DNA of 26,618 nt, taken from Symbiodinium natans (taxonomy: Eukaryota; Sar; Dinophyceae; Suessiales; Symbiodiniaceae). The translations under genes were made by a program, and so were the position numbers. Below, one piece after another: positions 16,001-23,060 of this stretch. The notes below the pieces were generated by a model, which did not search any database, had not been told where the DNA came from, and was given only the letters and a program-made list of their open reading frames with translations. Positions within the stretch are counted from its first letter, which is position 1. Each line of letters starts with the position of its first letter. The stretch spans positions 185,001 through 211,618 of the forward strand of contig CAJNDS010000161.1 of assembly GCA_905221605.1 (NCBI GenBank), given 5' to 3'.

Positions 16001-19000
16001 TTGCCGAAGCAGGGAGAAGGCCGAGGAGTATGCGTTCTACATGTGGCCAGGGTTTCTGACACCAATGAGTGTTCGGGAATGGGCATGTTGGACTCGGGAG
16101 CATCACATCCTCTCAGATCACTTCGTCCTGGAGAACAGCTTCCGCAGCAAAAGGTGTTGGTGTCTTTAGCTGTTGGATCTCGGGAGATGTGTATTACCCC
16201 AGGTGGGACCCTGGTAACTCCTGAAATGGTAGATCCACTAGTGCCAATTGGCAAAGCGAGCGCCTTGGTTGGTCTCAGAGTTCAGTGGCGTGGTGGCAAG
16301 TGCACAGCCTCACATCCTGTTCTGGGGGAACTTCGCGTTCGTGATCTGAATGGGTGCCCTTGTTTAGAAAAGGAGGTGGCGCTTCAGATCATTGATGAAA
16401 TGGATTGGTGCTCCCCAAAGCAAGCTTTGAAGGTGGCACGTATGGTTCAAGGGTGTCCGAATACGGACAACGAGGTGGCTGTAAAAACGTCGTTGCAAAG
16501 CGCAGCGCGGACAGCGTCAGCGAATGAGGAGGAGTTCGTCCAGGCATGCTGGCGATTTCTTCGGTGGTATTATGGGGATATACCAGAAAATATGCTGATG
16601 GAGCTGTTGCCACGTGGTGATATTGCGGCGTTGCCTTTCAACCGTCATAAAAGGAGACGGCTGGCACGAGCAAAAAGGGTGGTGGTACACCTATTTTCGG
16701 GAAAACAAAAATGGCATTTTCCCAGTCGGGATGTGGAGGTACTGGAGCTGGATTTGACAAAAGGTGGTGACCTACATAATTCGAGCGTCTGGAAGTATCT
16801 TCTGCATCTGGCGGCTGAAGGAAAGGTGGTTGCTGTGGTGGGAGGACCTCCATGCAGGACAGTGTCAAGGTTGAGAGGTGAAGACGGTGGTCCACCTGTA
16901 TTACGCCGACGCTGTGGGCCTGAACGGTTGGGATTAAAGAGTCTTCCTTGGCCACATCAAGAATTAGCTCAAAAGGATGGTGTTTTACTTCTGAAGATGC
17001 TTTTCCTATATGACGTGGCGGTGCATTCAAGGTGTGGAACTGCTGAAGTCATCAATGGAAGTTCTGTCTTCTTTGGCATGGAAAGCCCTGGGGACCCTGA
17101 ACTCATAGGGAAAGATTTCTCTCAGAACGGCAAAACGGTCTTGAGTGCTGAGGATCTGGTGGATGGTTCTCAGGAAGGGCTCTCAAGTCCTACCTTCTGG
17201 AGTTGGCCAGAGGTGAAAAGCTTTTGTGAGCGTTATGGAATGTACGCTGCACACTTTGATCAAGGAGCGTTGGGACATGCTCTGGTGAAACCTACGACTT
17301 TCCTGGTGTCTGATATGGAACTATGGGAATCGTTAGAACAAGTTCGCGTGGTTGTTCCGTGGTCAGCAACATTCGCTTCTACCCTGGAAGAGCGTATGGG
17401 ACAATCCTCTATATGGGCGCGATGGGCGTTTGGATTGGTTAAAAGAATACGTCACAGGTTGGCACAATGGTTGCATGAGAGCGATGCTGAACGGGAAGCT
17501 GCGGTGTTACAAAAGGAAGAACGAGAAGGGACGTTACGGAGGTTGACGACTGAGGAGCGAGCTTTCCGTGACCATTGCCTAAGGGGGCATATTCCCTTCA
17601 GACGTGATTGTCAAATCTGTGTGTCTGCTGCTGGAAAAGAGCGTCGCCATTTGAGGCGAAAGCATGGGGATGCTTACACTTTATCATTGGACTTAGCGGG
17701 TCCATACAAGTGTTCAAAGGATGCTCACCAGCAGAAGCCACGACACGCTGTTATTGGTGTGTATCAATTTCCAATGTTGGATCCCAATGTGGGTCGCCCT
17801 CCAGAAAAGGAGGAAGATGCGGATGAGGTGGAAGATCAGGTGGCAGATGAAGGTGCTGGTGTCGGAGAATGGTTAGGCGATGCAGTCGCTAACTTCGAGG
17901 AGGAAGACTCTGCGCCGGTGGAACCTGCGCCAGTTCTGGAGGCAGAGGTGTTGAAAATCCAAGCTTCTGAAAAATCCTGGAAGGAACTGAAGGACCACTT
18001 GACCCAACCTGTCCGTATGATCAACTTCGTTATGGTGGAGCCGATTGTGGATAAACAGCAAACAACTGTTTTGTCGGCAGTTCAAAGAATGATGGTGCGC
18101 TTGCAGAGACATGGGTATCCGGTGTTGAGAATCCACTCAGATCGAGCGGGGGAGTTTGTCAATGCACGCTTCCGGTCCTTTTGTGAAACTCGTCTGATAT
18201 ATAGGACCACTGGTGATCCTGGAGTCCCGCAAACAAATGGGCGCGCTGAAGCATGTGTGGGTTTATTCAAACGTGGTGTCAGGTCGCTCTTAAAGGAGGC
18301 GCGACTCGGGCCGGCGTACTGGGCACTGGCTGCTCGCCATTGGTCAATGTTACGGTGGCAGAAAGCTGAAAGGGAGTTGGGGTTGAATCCTAAAGCATTG
18401 CTTCCCTTTGGTGCTCAGATTCAAGTCAAACGTCGTCCGTGGGAGTTGCTGGGTCCGGATGGAACAAAGAAAGGTCGGCAATGGGTCGATCGTACGCAGC
18501 CTGCGCTTCTTTTGGGTCCATGCGATGACCTACCTGGTGGTTATTGGGTGGAAGCTCAAGGGACTGCAAAAGATCCGGATGAACTGGTGTTATTTCCCTG
18601 CACTACGATTTTTTCCAATATAAAGGAACCGCCTGAATTGGAGCTGGAAGGGGTGGTAGAAGAACAGGAGCCTTCTCCTCCAGAGCATCGTCTCAAGGGG
18701 AAAAAACCGGCGCTTCGGTTTGCTGATGAGGAAGGACCTCCTTTACCTCCGCCTCGCGATCCTCCAGTTCGCCATCGGTTGATGGAGAAAAGCCCGGCCT
18801 CTTCACTGCGTGGTCATGTGGGCTCCTTGCGCTTGCTTCGCAAGCGGGGGGAGAGTCCGCCCTTAGAAATTTTCGAGGATGACATGCAGGGTCTGGGGGA
18901 GCTGGAAGAAAATGCAGATGTTGAGGACAATGTTCCTGGTGATGAGTATTGGCCGACTTGCTGTTCTCCTCATGAAAATGCTTATTTGGTCTGCAAAAGT

Positions 19001-22000
19001 GAGACTGCTGAGGATGGAACACAGTTGGAAAAAGAAGAGCAAAAAGCCAAGTCAATGTATGAAAGGTCTATGTATGATTACGTGGACTGTGAGGAGCTTT
19101 TGGAAGGGATTGTATACCCAAAGAGGGTGAATCGAAGAGGTGGTATCAACAATTGGTGTACAAGTACGCGAGCTCTGGTGTTGGGCCACTATACTCATGG
19201 CGGAGTGTGTGGTATTACAAAGGAGACTCATCGAAGACCATGGCTATGTCGTTATTTGGCATCATTCGTGAGGCACCACAATCCTGAAGCCAAATTTTCT
19301 GCTCTTCAAATCTCGTGCAATGCTCCGGTGTCATTGCATAGGGATAGTCACAATGAAAAACATTGCTGCAATTATGTGTGTGGCTTTGGTGACTTTAAAG
19401 ATGGTCAGCTGTGGGTTGAGGATGAAAAGGTTTTAGAGGAAGGAGCTGAAGTGGTGGAGCAATCCTATGGGAAGAAAGTCCTACCTGGAAAATTGGTGGA
19501 TATCCACTGGAACTTCATGTCGTTCTTTCCGAGAAAGCTGCATGGTCCTATGCCTTGGAAAGGGAACAGGGTATCCTTGACAGGGTACACACCTGTTTTT
19601 ATGGAGCATTTGAGCTACAAGGATAGGTGCTATCTTCTCCAATGCAAGTTTCCTCTTCCGGAACCACAGGCTGAAGAAGGTGAAAAAAGGAAGTGGTTAA
19701 AAATGACGTTGAAAGAGACCTCGCTGGACGACCTTGCAGAAGAAGTCGACTACGCTGTGTTCGAAGCGCATCAATGGGCTCTAGAAGAGCATTTGAGTAT
19801 TCGACGCCTAATTGCTGAACAGGAATGTTGCATTTTGGACGAGTTCCATGGATCGGCCAATGAGTCGAGTGAAGAAAAAGGATCAGAGACTAGAGAATGG
19901 CTGGTTAAAGCAAAAAGGGCTGAGGAACAGCTATCGAAGTTTTTGGTCAAAGCAGCTCAAGTTCAGCAAGTGGCGCAAGAAAATACCGCGCTTGAGGCAG
20001 CAGAGGAGGTTGAGTTCCTGCAAACAAAAACAATCCCTACACAAGAAGCCATGCAAGAGCTGGAAAAGTGGAGGGAATCATTGTCGGACGAGGTGACGTC
20101 TTTGGTGAAAGAGTTGGAGGTGGTGGAACCAACAACTCAAGAAAAGCTGGACAAATTGGCGGAAGAGCCTAATGCACCGGTGATTGAGTACGTTCCCAGT
20201 CTGGTGGTGTTTACCCGGAAGCAAGGGACAGGGAGGCGACGTGCCCGTATCTGTGCATGTGGAAACTTCATTTCGTCAACGGCAGCTACAGAATATGAAG
20301 GGCCGAGGTCACTCAGTCGTCACTCGCTGTACGCTCCAGGCTTAGATTCAACTACATTCAGGTGTCAAGTGAGGCACGCAGCATATATGGTATGGATCAT
20401 CGCTGGCTTAGACATTTCCAAAGCTTTTCTGACGGCGCCGATGAATAGGGCGCAAAGAGAAGGGCGTTTGGTGGTGGTGCAGCCCCCAAGGGCGGCGGTG
20501 AAATTGGGTCTTTGCACAAAGGAGGAGCGGTGGATTGTGAGAAAGGCCTTGTACGGTTTGGCCGAAAGTCCTGCAGCATGGGTGGAGTGGCGAGACCAAC
20601 GTCTTCAAGGTATGTCTTGGGTGTCAAAGGATGGACAAGCAATGAGCTTTCAGAGGTCCAATGCAGACCCAAGTCTGTTCCTTATTATGGCACAAGAAAA
20701 GCCGGAAGGTGCAAGCAAGTTGGTAGGGACAATGGGTCTTTACGTGGATGATTTTTTGATGGCTGGGACTATGACAGTGCTCCGGGAGGCCTTGGAACAG
20801 ATTAGGAAGGAGTGGAAAACTTCTGAACCCGAGTTCTGTGGTCCAGGCTGCGGTGATGGATTCCTGAAGTTTTTGGGTGTCCAAATCTGGTATCGAAATG
20901 GCAGCTTCTTTCTCAACCAGGAGGACTTTGTGAGAGATTTGCTGAACCGACGAGGGTATCAGATCGATGAAACTGGAAAAGGGAGTAACCTGCCAATGGT
21001 GAAAGAAACTCCAGGTGAAGAAGAGGAGGTGGATATTCCTTCCTTGCGAGCGGCTCAAGGTGCCGTAGGGGAGTTCCTCTGGGTGGCAATCAAAACTCGA
21101 CCTGATTTGGCGTTCTGCACGAGCCAGTTGTCTTTGTGGACATCCCGAAGGCCACGATTTGTGGTTAAAAAGGCTGAGGAAGTTTTCCGATACCTTGCTG
21201 CAACTCCAACGTTAGGCTTGACGTTCGGAGCAATCGCAACATGCGAAAAAGAAAGGAATGAGGTGTTGCGTTATGGACGAGGTGTTAAGGTGGTGGAGTC
21301 CTACGCGGATGCCAGCTTTGCAGCAGGTGAAAATGAAAAGAGCCACTCAGGAGCGGTGGTGGTGTGGGGTGACTGTCCAGTGATGTGGGCAACACAAAGA
21401 CAATCAACGGTGGCTTTAAGTACAGCTGAAGCTGAATTACATGCGTCCATAGAGGGAGCAACGATGATTCAGTCGTGCACCCCTATAATTGCCGCTTTGG
21501 TTGGAACAGGTGAAGAATCGCTGCAAAAAGTGCTGTATACAGATTCGGTTTCAACGTGCTCGATCATTCAATATCCTGCTGGAAGCTGGAGAACAAGACA
21601 CCTGAGAATTCGAGCAGCCGGTGTCAGGTCTCTGGTGGACCGTGGTTATATGGTGATAGCGCACCTTCGCGGTGAGTATATGATCGCTGACCTGTTGACT
21701 AAGTTAATGAGTGGACAGGTGTACGCAAAGCAAAAGGCACTTTGGGGTCTCAGACTGTTGGTTCAAGGAACTGACTTGAAAAAAGCCTCGCTTGCAATGG
21801 CGGTCATGATGGTGGCTGCATCTCTGCAAGGGATGGCAACTGGTGGCGAAGAAGTGTCCACGGCTGGATTCTTTTGCTCAGAAGAAGGGGTGTGCAAGGT
21901 CGCCAACACGTCTACGGTGATGGTTCTGGCTCAAGGTATTGAAATGGTTGTCAACAATTCAGACCTTGTTGCGTATTTGGTGGCAGCAATTATACTCTGG

Positions 22001-22243
22001 GAACTGGCATGGTGCCTCTTTCGACGGCTGTATAAATGGCTGTGGATCAAGAAAGCGGTGGTTATTCCTGCGAGTGCCACTTTGTATACAACAGTGGGTG
22101 GGAACTGTATGCACGCAAGCAGTGACTGTGATGTTCTGCGATATTCACAGCCCAGGGCTAAGACGCTTTGTAAGCATTGCCTCAAGGATGGCTGGGTGGT
22201 GAATGCTGAGTTCCTTGGTGAGGAACGGGCCGCTGGAACGTGA
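13022..22243 (+). CDS. Ty1/copia Gag-Pol polyprotein with methyltransferase-like and dioxygenase-like domains
   Basis: An uninterrupted ORF of 3,073 aa from the ATG at 13022 (GCCATGG context); the frame is open upstream to 12992 but without an ATG. Order by residue: proline- and glycine-rich N-terminus with Gag-like core (about 425-655); CCCH finger (C704, C714, C720, H724) and CCHC knuckle (C734, C737, H742, C747); two protease-like domains (D863, D1024); C5-methyltransferase-like domain (about 1219-1465); integrase (HHCC at 1518-1533; D1557, D1707, E1743); 2OG-Fe(II) oxygenase-like domain (H2106, D2108, H2174, R2183); reverse transcriptase (D2464, YVDD 2574-2577); RNase H (D2763, E2803/E2805, D2841, D2890); hydrophobic and Cys/His tail. 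Polymerase and integrase catalytic residues are all present, so the enzyme set looks functional. Gag and Pol share one frame, so processing, not frameshifting, must set their ratio. Confidence 0.96.
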   Translation: MDMMRRRSEPGLSPTANEAEGNRGDGGEDRQQMVQALTDGREVAMIQPTPQVENEVVPVQAANPFWSERAQEEMRLRQSRPASLPASGGDRSGEGTRRPPSLQDLLGQEPAPVERPSSGLMGQMERGTIGGVQADEELIPDVSGEEQTEDMAVVKRALKELLVQTKELGNRLHRVEEKSYTSAASGSASRARSSGVVDANTAYPLGMTPEKQYLPGQVFYTDGMGGFWTVLPDGTWLPIEGYDLPKGCDLQSLPGSRKGDVQVEDEKEVPMMHVAEGKKPSRLPPLNYPTGGPASGGYASGPPGLTHVPITSVPSGVDGSAAPVGNQPGFVSARETATQENSAGSGGYTMVDDVPYRWKMVAGKLELEKVPLTAVAPGIGHGLPQGPGGRVSLPPGAVVPRGMPITGDSSGTERPEALGKHVMSLPTLADYTPSNPTALGDWIAMIEPMLSSLTDTGRVWWQCVYSKAYQAYGKWLSVSPLERLGIKAELEGLKVVQTVHVLLEQRAVSLLLQAIPERLKTEIVSTRMLGSVMIFYKLLTVYQPGGANERSTMLNFLVQPSPATSISEAIKGVRQWAQWRSRLRELRAAEPDATLLIKGLDGLSSALLAKHPTVHFRVASFREKLGVDYSPTSETATKLAEMLQAEFELLLHSAGEQEVKQDSDAKKRARLNKAQKGTGDETEEGDKGKGKGKRYSGDGERPFCWIYGKTDAGCKFGSRCKFRHDKDSLERGRCFECGAVGHLQPQCPYKDGASTNVDSNPERSRSKGNSPKGGKGGKGAKWGNAKKAEVAEGGDETANAGLDKGSASPSSPSTANQVLVEALEVLKSMKLSSEQSASNGDPSIRMLCGSGLLQQEGRVALVDTAATHLVRTLFPWECLPDTTVTVQSALGGVTMRITEKGTLIREDNGPLIIPLWLILEFGANLTVINGMCHVGAKSSLDQLLWFEHGCLVMDYKTAEKMVLHAEGQRVSWSHSQWRNGRADCGVGSSDATLLPKQGEGRGVCVLHVARVSDTNECSGMGMLDSGASHPLRSLRPGEQLPQQKVLVSLAVGSREMCITPGGTLVTPEMVDPLVPIGKASALVGLRVQWRGGKCTASHPVLGELRVRDLNGCPCLEKEVALQIIDEMDWCSPKQALKVARMVQGCPNTDNEVAVKTSLQSAARTASANEEEFVQACWRFLRWYYGDIPENMLMELLPRGDIAALPFNRHKRRRLARAKRVVVHLFSGKQKWHFPSRDVEVLELDLTKGGDLHNSSVWKYLLHLAAEGKVVAVVGGPPCRTVSRLRGEDGGPPVLRRRCGPERLGLKSLPWPHQELAQKDGVLLLKMLFLYDVAVHSRCGTAEVINGSSVFFGMESPGDPELIGKDFSQNGKTVLSAEDLVDGSQEGLSSPTFWSWPEVKSFCERYGMYAAHFDQGALGHALVKPTTFLVSDMELWESLEQVRVVVPWSATFASTLEERMGQSSIWARWAFGLVKRIRHRLAQWLHESDAEREAAVLQKEEREGTLRRLTTEERAFRDHCLRGHIPFRRDCQICVSAAGKERRHLRRKHGDAYTLSLDLAGPYKCSKDAHQQKPRHAVIGVYQFPMLDPNVGRPPEKEEDADEVEDQVADEGAGVGEWLGDAVANFEEEDSAPVEPAPVLEAEVLKIQASEKSWKELKDHLTQPVRMINFVMVEPIVDKQQTTVLSAVQRMMVRLQRHGYPVLRIHSDRAGEFVNARFRSFCETRLIYRTTGDPGVPQTNGRAEACVGLFKRGVRSLLKEARLGPAYWALAARHWSMLRWQKAERELGLNPKALLPFGAQIQVKRRPWELLGPDGTKKGRQWVDRTQPALLLGPCDDLPGGYWVEAQGTAKDPDELVLFPCTTIFSNIKEPPELELEGVVEEQEPSPPEHRLKGKKPALRFADEEGPPLPPPRDPPVRHRLMEKSPASSLRGHVGSLRLLRKRGESPPLEIFEDDMQGLGELEENADVEDNVPGDEYWPTCCSPHENAYLVCKSETAEDGTQLEKEEQKAKSMYERSMYDYVDCEELLEGIVYPKRVNRRGGINNWCTSTRALVLGHYTHGGVCGITKETHRRPWLCRYLASFVRHHNPEAKFSALQISCNAPVSLHRDSHNEKHCCNYVCGFGDFKDGQLWVEDEKVLEEGAEVVEQSYGKKVLPGKLVDIHWNFMSFFPRKLHGPMPWKGNRVSLTGYTPVFMEHLSYKDRCYLLQCKFPLPEPQAEEGEKRKWLKMTLKETSLDDLAEEVDYAVFEAHQWALEEHLSIRRLIAEQECCILDEFHGSANESSEEKGSETREWLVKAKRAEEQLSKFLVKAAQVQQVAQENTALEAAEEVEFLQTKTIPTQEAMQELEKWRESLSDEVTSLVKELEVVEPTTQEKLDKLAEEPNAPVIEYVPSLVVFTRKQGTGRRRARICACGNFISSTAATEYEGPRSLSRHSLYAPGLDSTTFRCQVRHAAYMVWIIAGLDISKAFLTAPMNRAQREGRLVVVQPPRAAVKLGLCTKEERWIVRKALYGLAESPAAWVEWRDQRLQGMSWVSKDGQAMSFQRSNADPSLFLIMAQEKPEGASKLVGTMGLYVDDFLMAGTMTVLREALEQIRKEWKTSEPEFCGPGCGDGFLKFLGVQIWYRNGSFFLNQEDFVRDLLNRRGYQIDETGKGSNLPMVKETPGEEEEVDIPSLRAAQGAVGEFLWVAIKTRPDLAFCTSQLSLWTSRRPRFVVKKAEEVFRYLAATPTLGLTFGAIATCEKERNEVLRYGRGVKVVESYADASFAAGENEKSHSGAVVVWGDCPVMWATQRQSTVALSTAEAELHASIEGATMIQSCTPIIAALVGTGEESLQKVLYTDSVSTCSIIQYPAGSWRTRHLRIRAAGVRSLVDRGYMVIAHLRGEYMIADLLTKLMSGQVYAKQKALWGLRLLVQGTDLKKASLAMAVMMVAASLQGMATGGEEVSTAGFFCSEEGVCKVANTSTVMVLAQGIEMVVNNSDLVAYLVAAIILWELAWCLFRRLYKWLWIKKAVVIPASATLYTTVGGNCMHASSDCDVLRYSQPRAKTLCKHCLKDGWVVNAEFLGEERAAGT
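14290..15262 (+). other. Gag core with CCCH and CCHC zinc fingers (domain)
   Basis: A helical Gag-like region opens near LPTLADYTPSNPTALGDWIA. After a lysine-rich linker come a CCCH finger (C-x9-C-x5-C-x3-H, from 15131) and a zinc knuckle (C-x2-C-x4-H-x4-C, 15221-15262). Knuckles bind genomic RNA in Gag. An adjacent CCCH finger, typical of host RNA-binding proteins, is an unusual addition. Confidence 0.8.
15590..16360 (+). other. Two tandem retropepsin-like domains (domain)
   Basis: The first has VALVDTAATH (D863, nt 15608), the second GMLDSGASH (D1024, nt 16091). The sequences after each motif align: DTAATHLVRTL with DSGASHPLRSL, and ITEKGTLI with ITPGGTLV. Retropepsins normally work as homodimers of DTG/DSG subunits. 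Here one half has the altered core DTA. A fused pseudo-dimer or a decayed first copy are both possible. Confidence 0.75.
16676..17416 (+). other. Cytosine-C5 DNA methyltransferase-like domain (domain)
   Basis: Motif I-like VVVHLFSG (residues 1220-1227), motif II-like VLELDL, motif IV GGPPCRTVS with catalytic-type C1278, motif VI-like MESP with E1354 in place of ENV/ENP, and a motif VIII-like FDQGALGHALVKPTTF (1412-1427). The Cys and Glu that C5-methyltransferases use are both present. A classical motif IX/X and a large target-recognition domain are not evident, so activity is uncertain. It sits between protease and integrase. Confidence 0.7.
17558..18626 (+). other. Integrase (domain)
   Basis: The zinc finger HHCC (H1518, H1523, C1530, C1533) is followed by the DDE core: SLDLAGP with D1557, IHSDRAGEF with D1707 and GRAEAC with E1743. 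D1707 and E1743 are separated by exactly 35 residues, as expected. D1557 to D1707 is about 150 residues, longer than usual, because of an acidic insertion (about 1590-1645). Confidence 0.93.
19130..19640 (+). other. 2-oxoglutarate/Fe(II) dioxygenase-like domain (domain)
   Basis: The iron-binding HxD is H2106-R-D2108 (SLHRDSHN). DGQLWVE follows, then PRKLHGPMPWKGNRVSLTGY with the distal H2174 and the 2OG-binding-type R2183 nine residues later. This arrangement is typical of the double-stranded beta-helix oxygenases, a group that includes AlkB and TET/JBP. The substrate cannot be read from sequence. All three metal ligands and the arginine are present. Confidence 0.7.
20195..21235 (+). other. 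Reverse transcriptase, RVT_2 type (domain)
   Basis: Motif A is GLDISKAFLTAP (D2464, nt 20411). A copia hallmark KALYGLAESPAAW follows, then the catalytic YVDD at 2574-2577 (nt 20741-20752). FLGVQI and RPDLAFCTSQLS match the thumb and connection region. All catalytic aspartates are present. Confidence 0.97.
21296..21765 (+). other. RNase H (domain)
   Basis: The catalytic series is SYADASF (D2763), STAEAEL (E2803/E2805), LYTDSVS (D2841) and MIADLLTK (D2890). This is a normal copia-type RNase H with nothing missing. Confidence 0.95.
21779..22243 (+). other. C-terminal membrane and zinc-like tail (domain)
   Basis: After RNase H, where most copia elements stop, come a hydrophobic segment (LAMAVMMVAASLQG, about 2923-2936), a second stronger one (LVAYLVAAIILWELAWCLF, about 2982-3000) followed by basic residues, and a Cys/His tail with H3031-x4-C3036 and C3050-x2-C3053. 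The tail resembles small metal-binding domains. Two membrane passes would tether the Pol C-terminus to a membrane. Role unknown. Confidence 0.65.
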
Positions 22244-22400
22244 ATTTTCCAAGTACGAGGTGAAGAAATCCTCAATGGTTAAGGATTCAGCCAATGAGCT
22301 GAAGGTTCGTCCTGGATGACGTTAAACCATAGTGTGCATTTCAAGCAGCTGGCTGCTGCCTAAATGGCGGTTTTTGGCCAAAGAACGGCATCTCCAATGT

Positions 22401-22420
22401 GTCCTAGGAAATCCTAGGAC
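22401..22420. repeat. Perfect 9-bp inverted repeat next to the polypurine tract
   Basis: GTCCTAGGA and its exact complement TCCTAGGAC are separated by AA. The palindrome ends one base before the polypurine tract. As RNA it would be a hairpin with a very tight loop; the palindrome could also pair between two RNA molecules. Confidence 0.85.
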
Positions 22421-22428
22421 AGGGGGAG
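22421..22428 (+). promoter_or_regulatory. Polypurine tract
   Basis: AGGGGGAG directly before the 3' LTR, the expected primer site for plus-strand DNA synthesis. Confidence 0.85.
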
Positions 22429-22649
22429 TGCGGAGCTGCAACTGGTATTGTAGAAAAGAGTTGGTGATGAGAGTTGAAGGGGTCAATGAACCCGGATATT
22501 TTTGGCTCAAGAAACGTGGGCAATGCGCCCTACGGAAAAGGTGTGTTTGGTTGTGCTTTGGGTTTTGTCTTCGGTTGTTCCAGGGGAATCAAGGGCTTCT
22601 GTTGGGGCTGACTGTTTTGTTCCCTGTCCTCCTTCGGTTGCCCCCCGTA
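22429..22649 (+). repeat. 3' LTR
   Basis: 221 bp, identical to the 5' LTR in every base. Carries the same spliced-leader-like motif at 22500-22511. The absence of differences implies insertion too recent for mutations to accumulate, or gene conversion. Confidence 0.97.
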
Positions 22650-22664
22650 TAGGGTTTAGGGTTG
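22650..22664 (+). repeat. Right TAGGG duplication and remainder of the split array
   Basis: TAGGG (22650-22654) is the right target-site duplication, followed by one TTTAGGG and a decayed unit. Confidence 0.85.
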
Positions 22665-22725
22665 AGAGAATCTTCTCCATTTCTTTGTTGCGGGGCGGGG
22701 GTGGGGAGTGGCATAGTCCCTGAAG

Positions 22726-23060
22726 CAGCCCTTTCTTCCAGCCCCAGGCCCCTTCTGAAGGCGAAATCGGGAGTTTAGCTCCAAACCCCTGGGCCCTCAA
22801 CCATAGGCCCTCAACCGTAGAAAGCCCATAACCCCTAAGCCCGAGACCCTGTAGCAAATCCAACCCCCGCTTGAATACGGGCGTTTTCGAGTCTGCTGGT
22901 TCAGGCTTGGTAAGGTCCCTGGTTTCGGACTCTGTGCAATGCTGGGCTCTCAGTCCATTGCAGGTCGAACCTCTACATCTTAAGAGGGTAGGTTGAGGGT
23001 GCTTAAGGTGGTGGGATTGAGGTATCAGGGGCCCCTGCGTGCTGAAAGCACCGGAGCAGC
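22726..23060 (+). repeat. Segmental duplication, copy B (middle part)
   Basis: Matches 2690-3050 in order: the CCCTTTCT start, ACCCTCAACCA, AAGGTCCCTGGTTT and CGAACCTCTACATCTTAA. Copy A has an extra ten-unit CCCTAAA array (2769-2839) here. Confidence 0.7.

Larger units (their letters stand above)
22244..22428 (+). other. 3' untranslated segment of the retrotransposon
   Basis: A 185-bp non-coding stretch between the TGA at 22241-22243 and the 3' LTR. It ends with a perfect inverted repeat and the polypurine tract. Confidence 0.85.
12739..22649 (+). mobile_element. Complete Ty1/copia LTR retrotransposon
   Basis: A 9,911-bp element with LTRs of 221 bp at each end, a TAGGG target-site duplication, a primer-binding site after the 5' LTR, one intact polyprotein ORF, and a polypurine tract before the 3' LTR. 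Domain order is Gag, protease, methyltransferase-like, integrase, dioxygenase-like, reverse transcriptase, RNase H, membrane/zinc tail. Integrase before reverse transcriptase assigns it to Ty1/copia. The two LTRs read identical base for base, so insertion was very recent and the element may be active. It inserted into an interstitial telomeric array. Confidence 0.97.

Noticed and set aside
22332-22652. 106-codon plus-strand frame over the 3' LTR, and its twin at 12738-12998
   Set aside because: These frames are LTR sequence that happens to be open. They contain no domain and overlap control signals.
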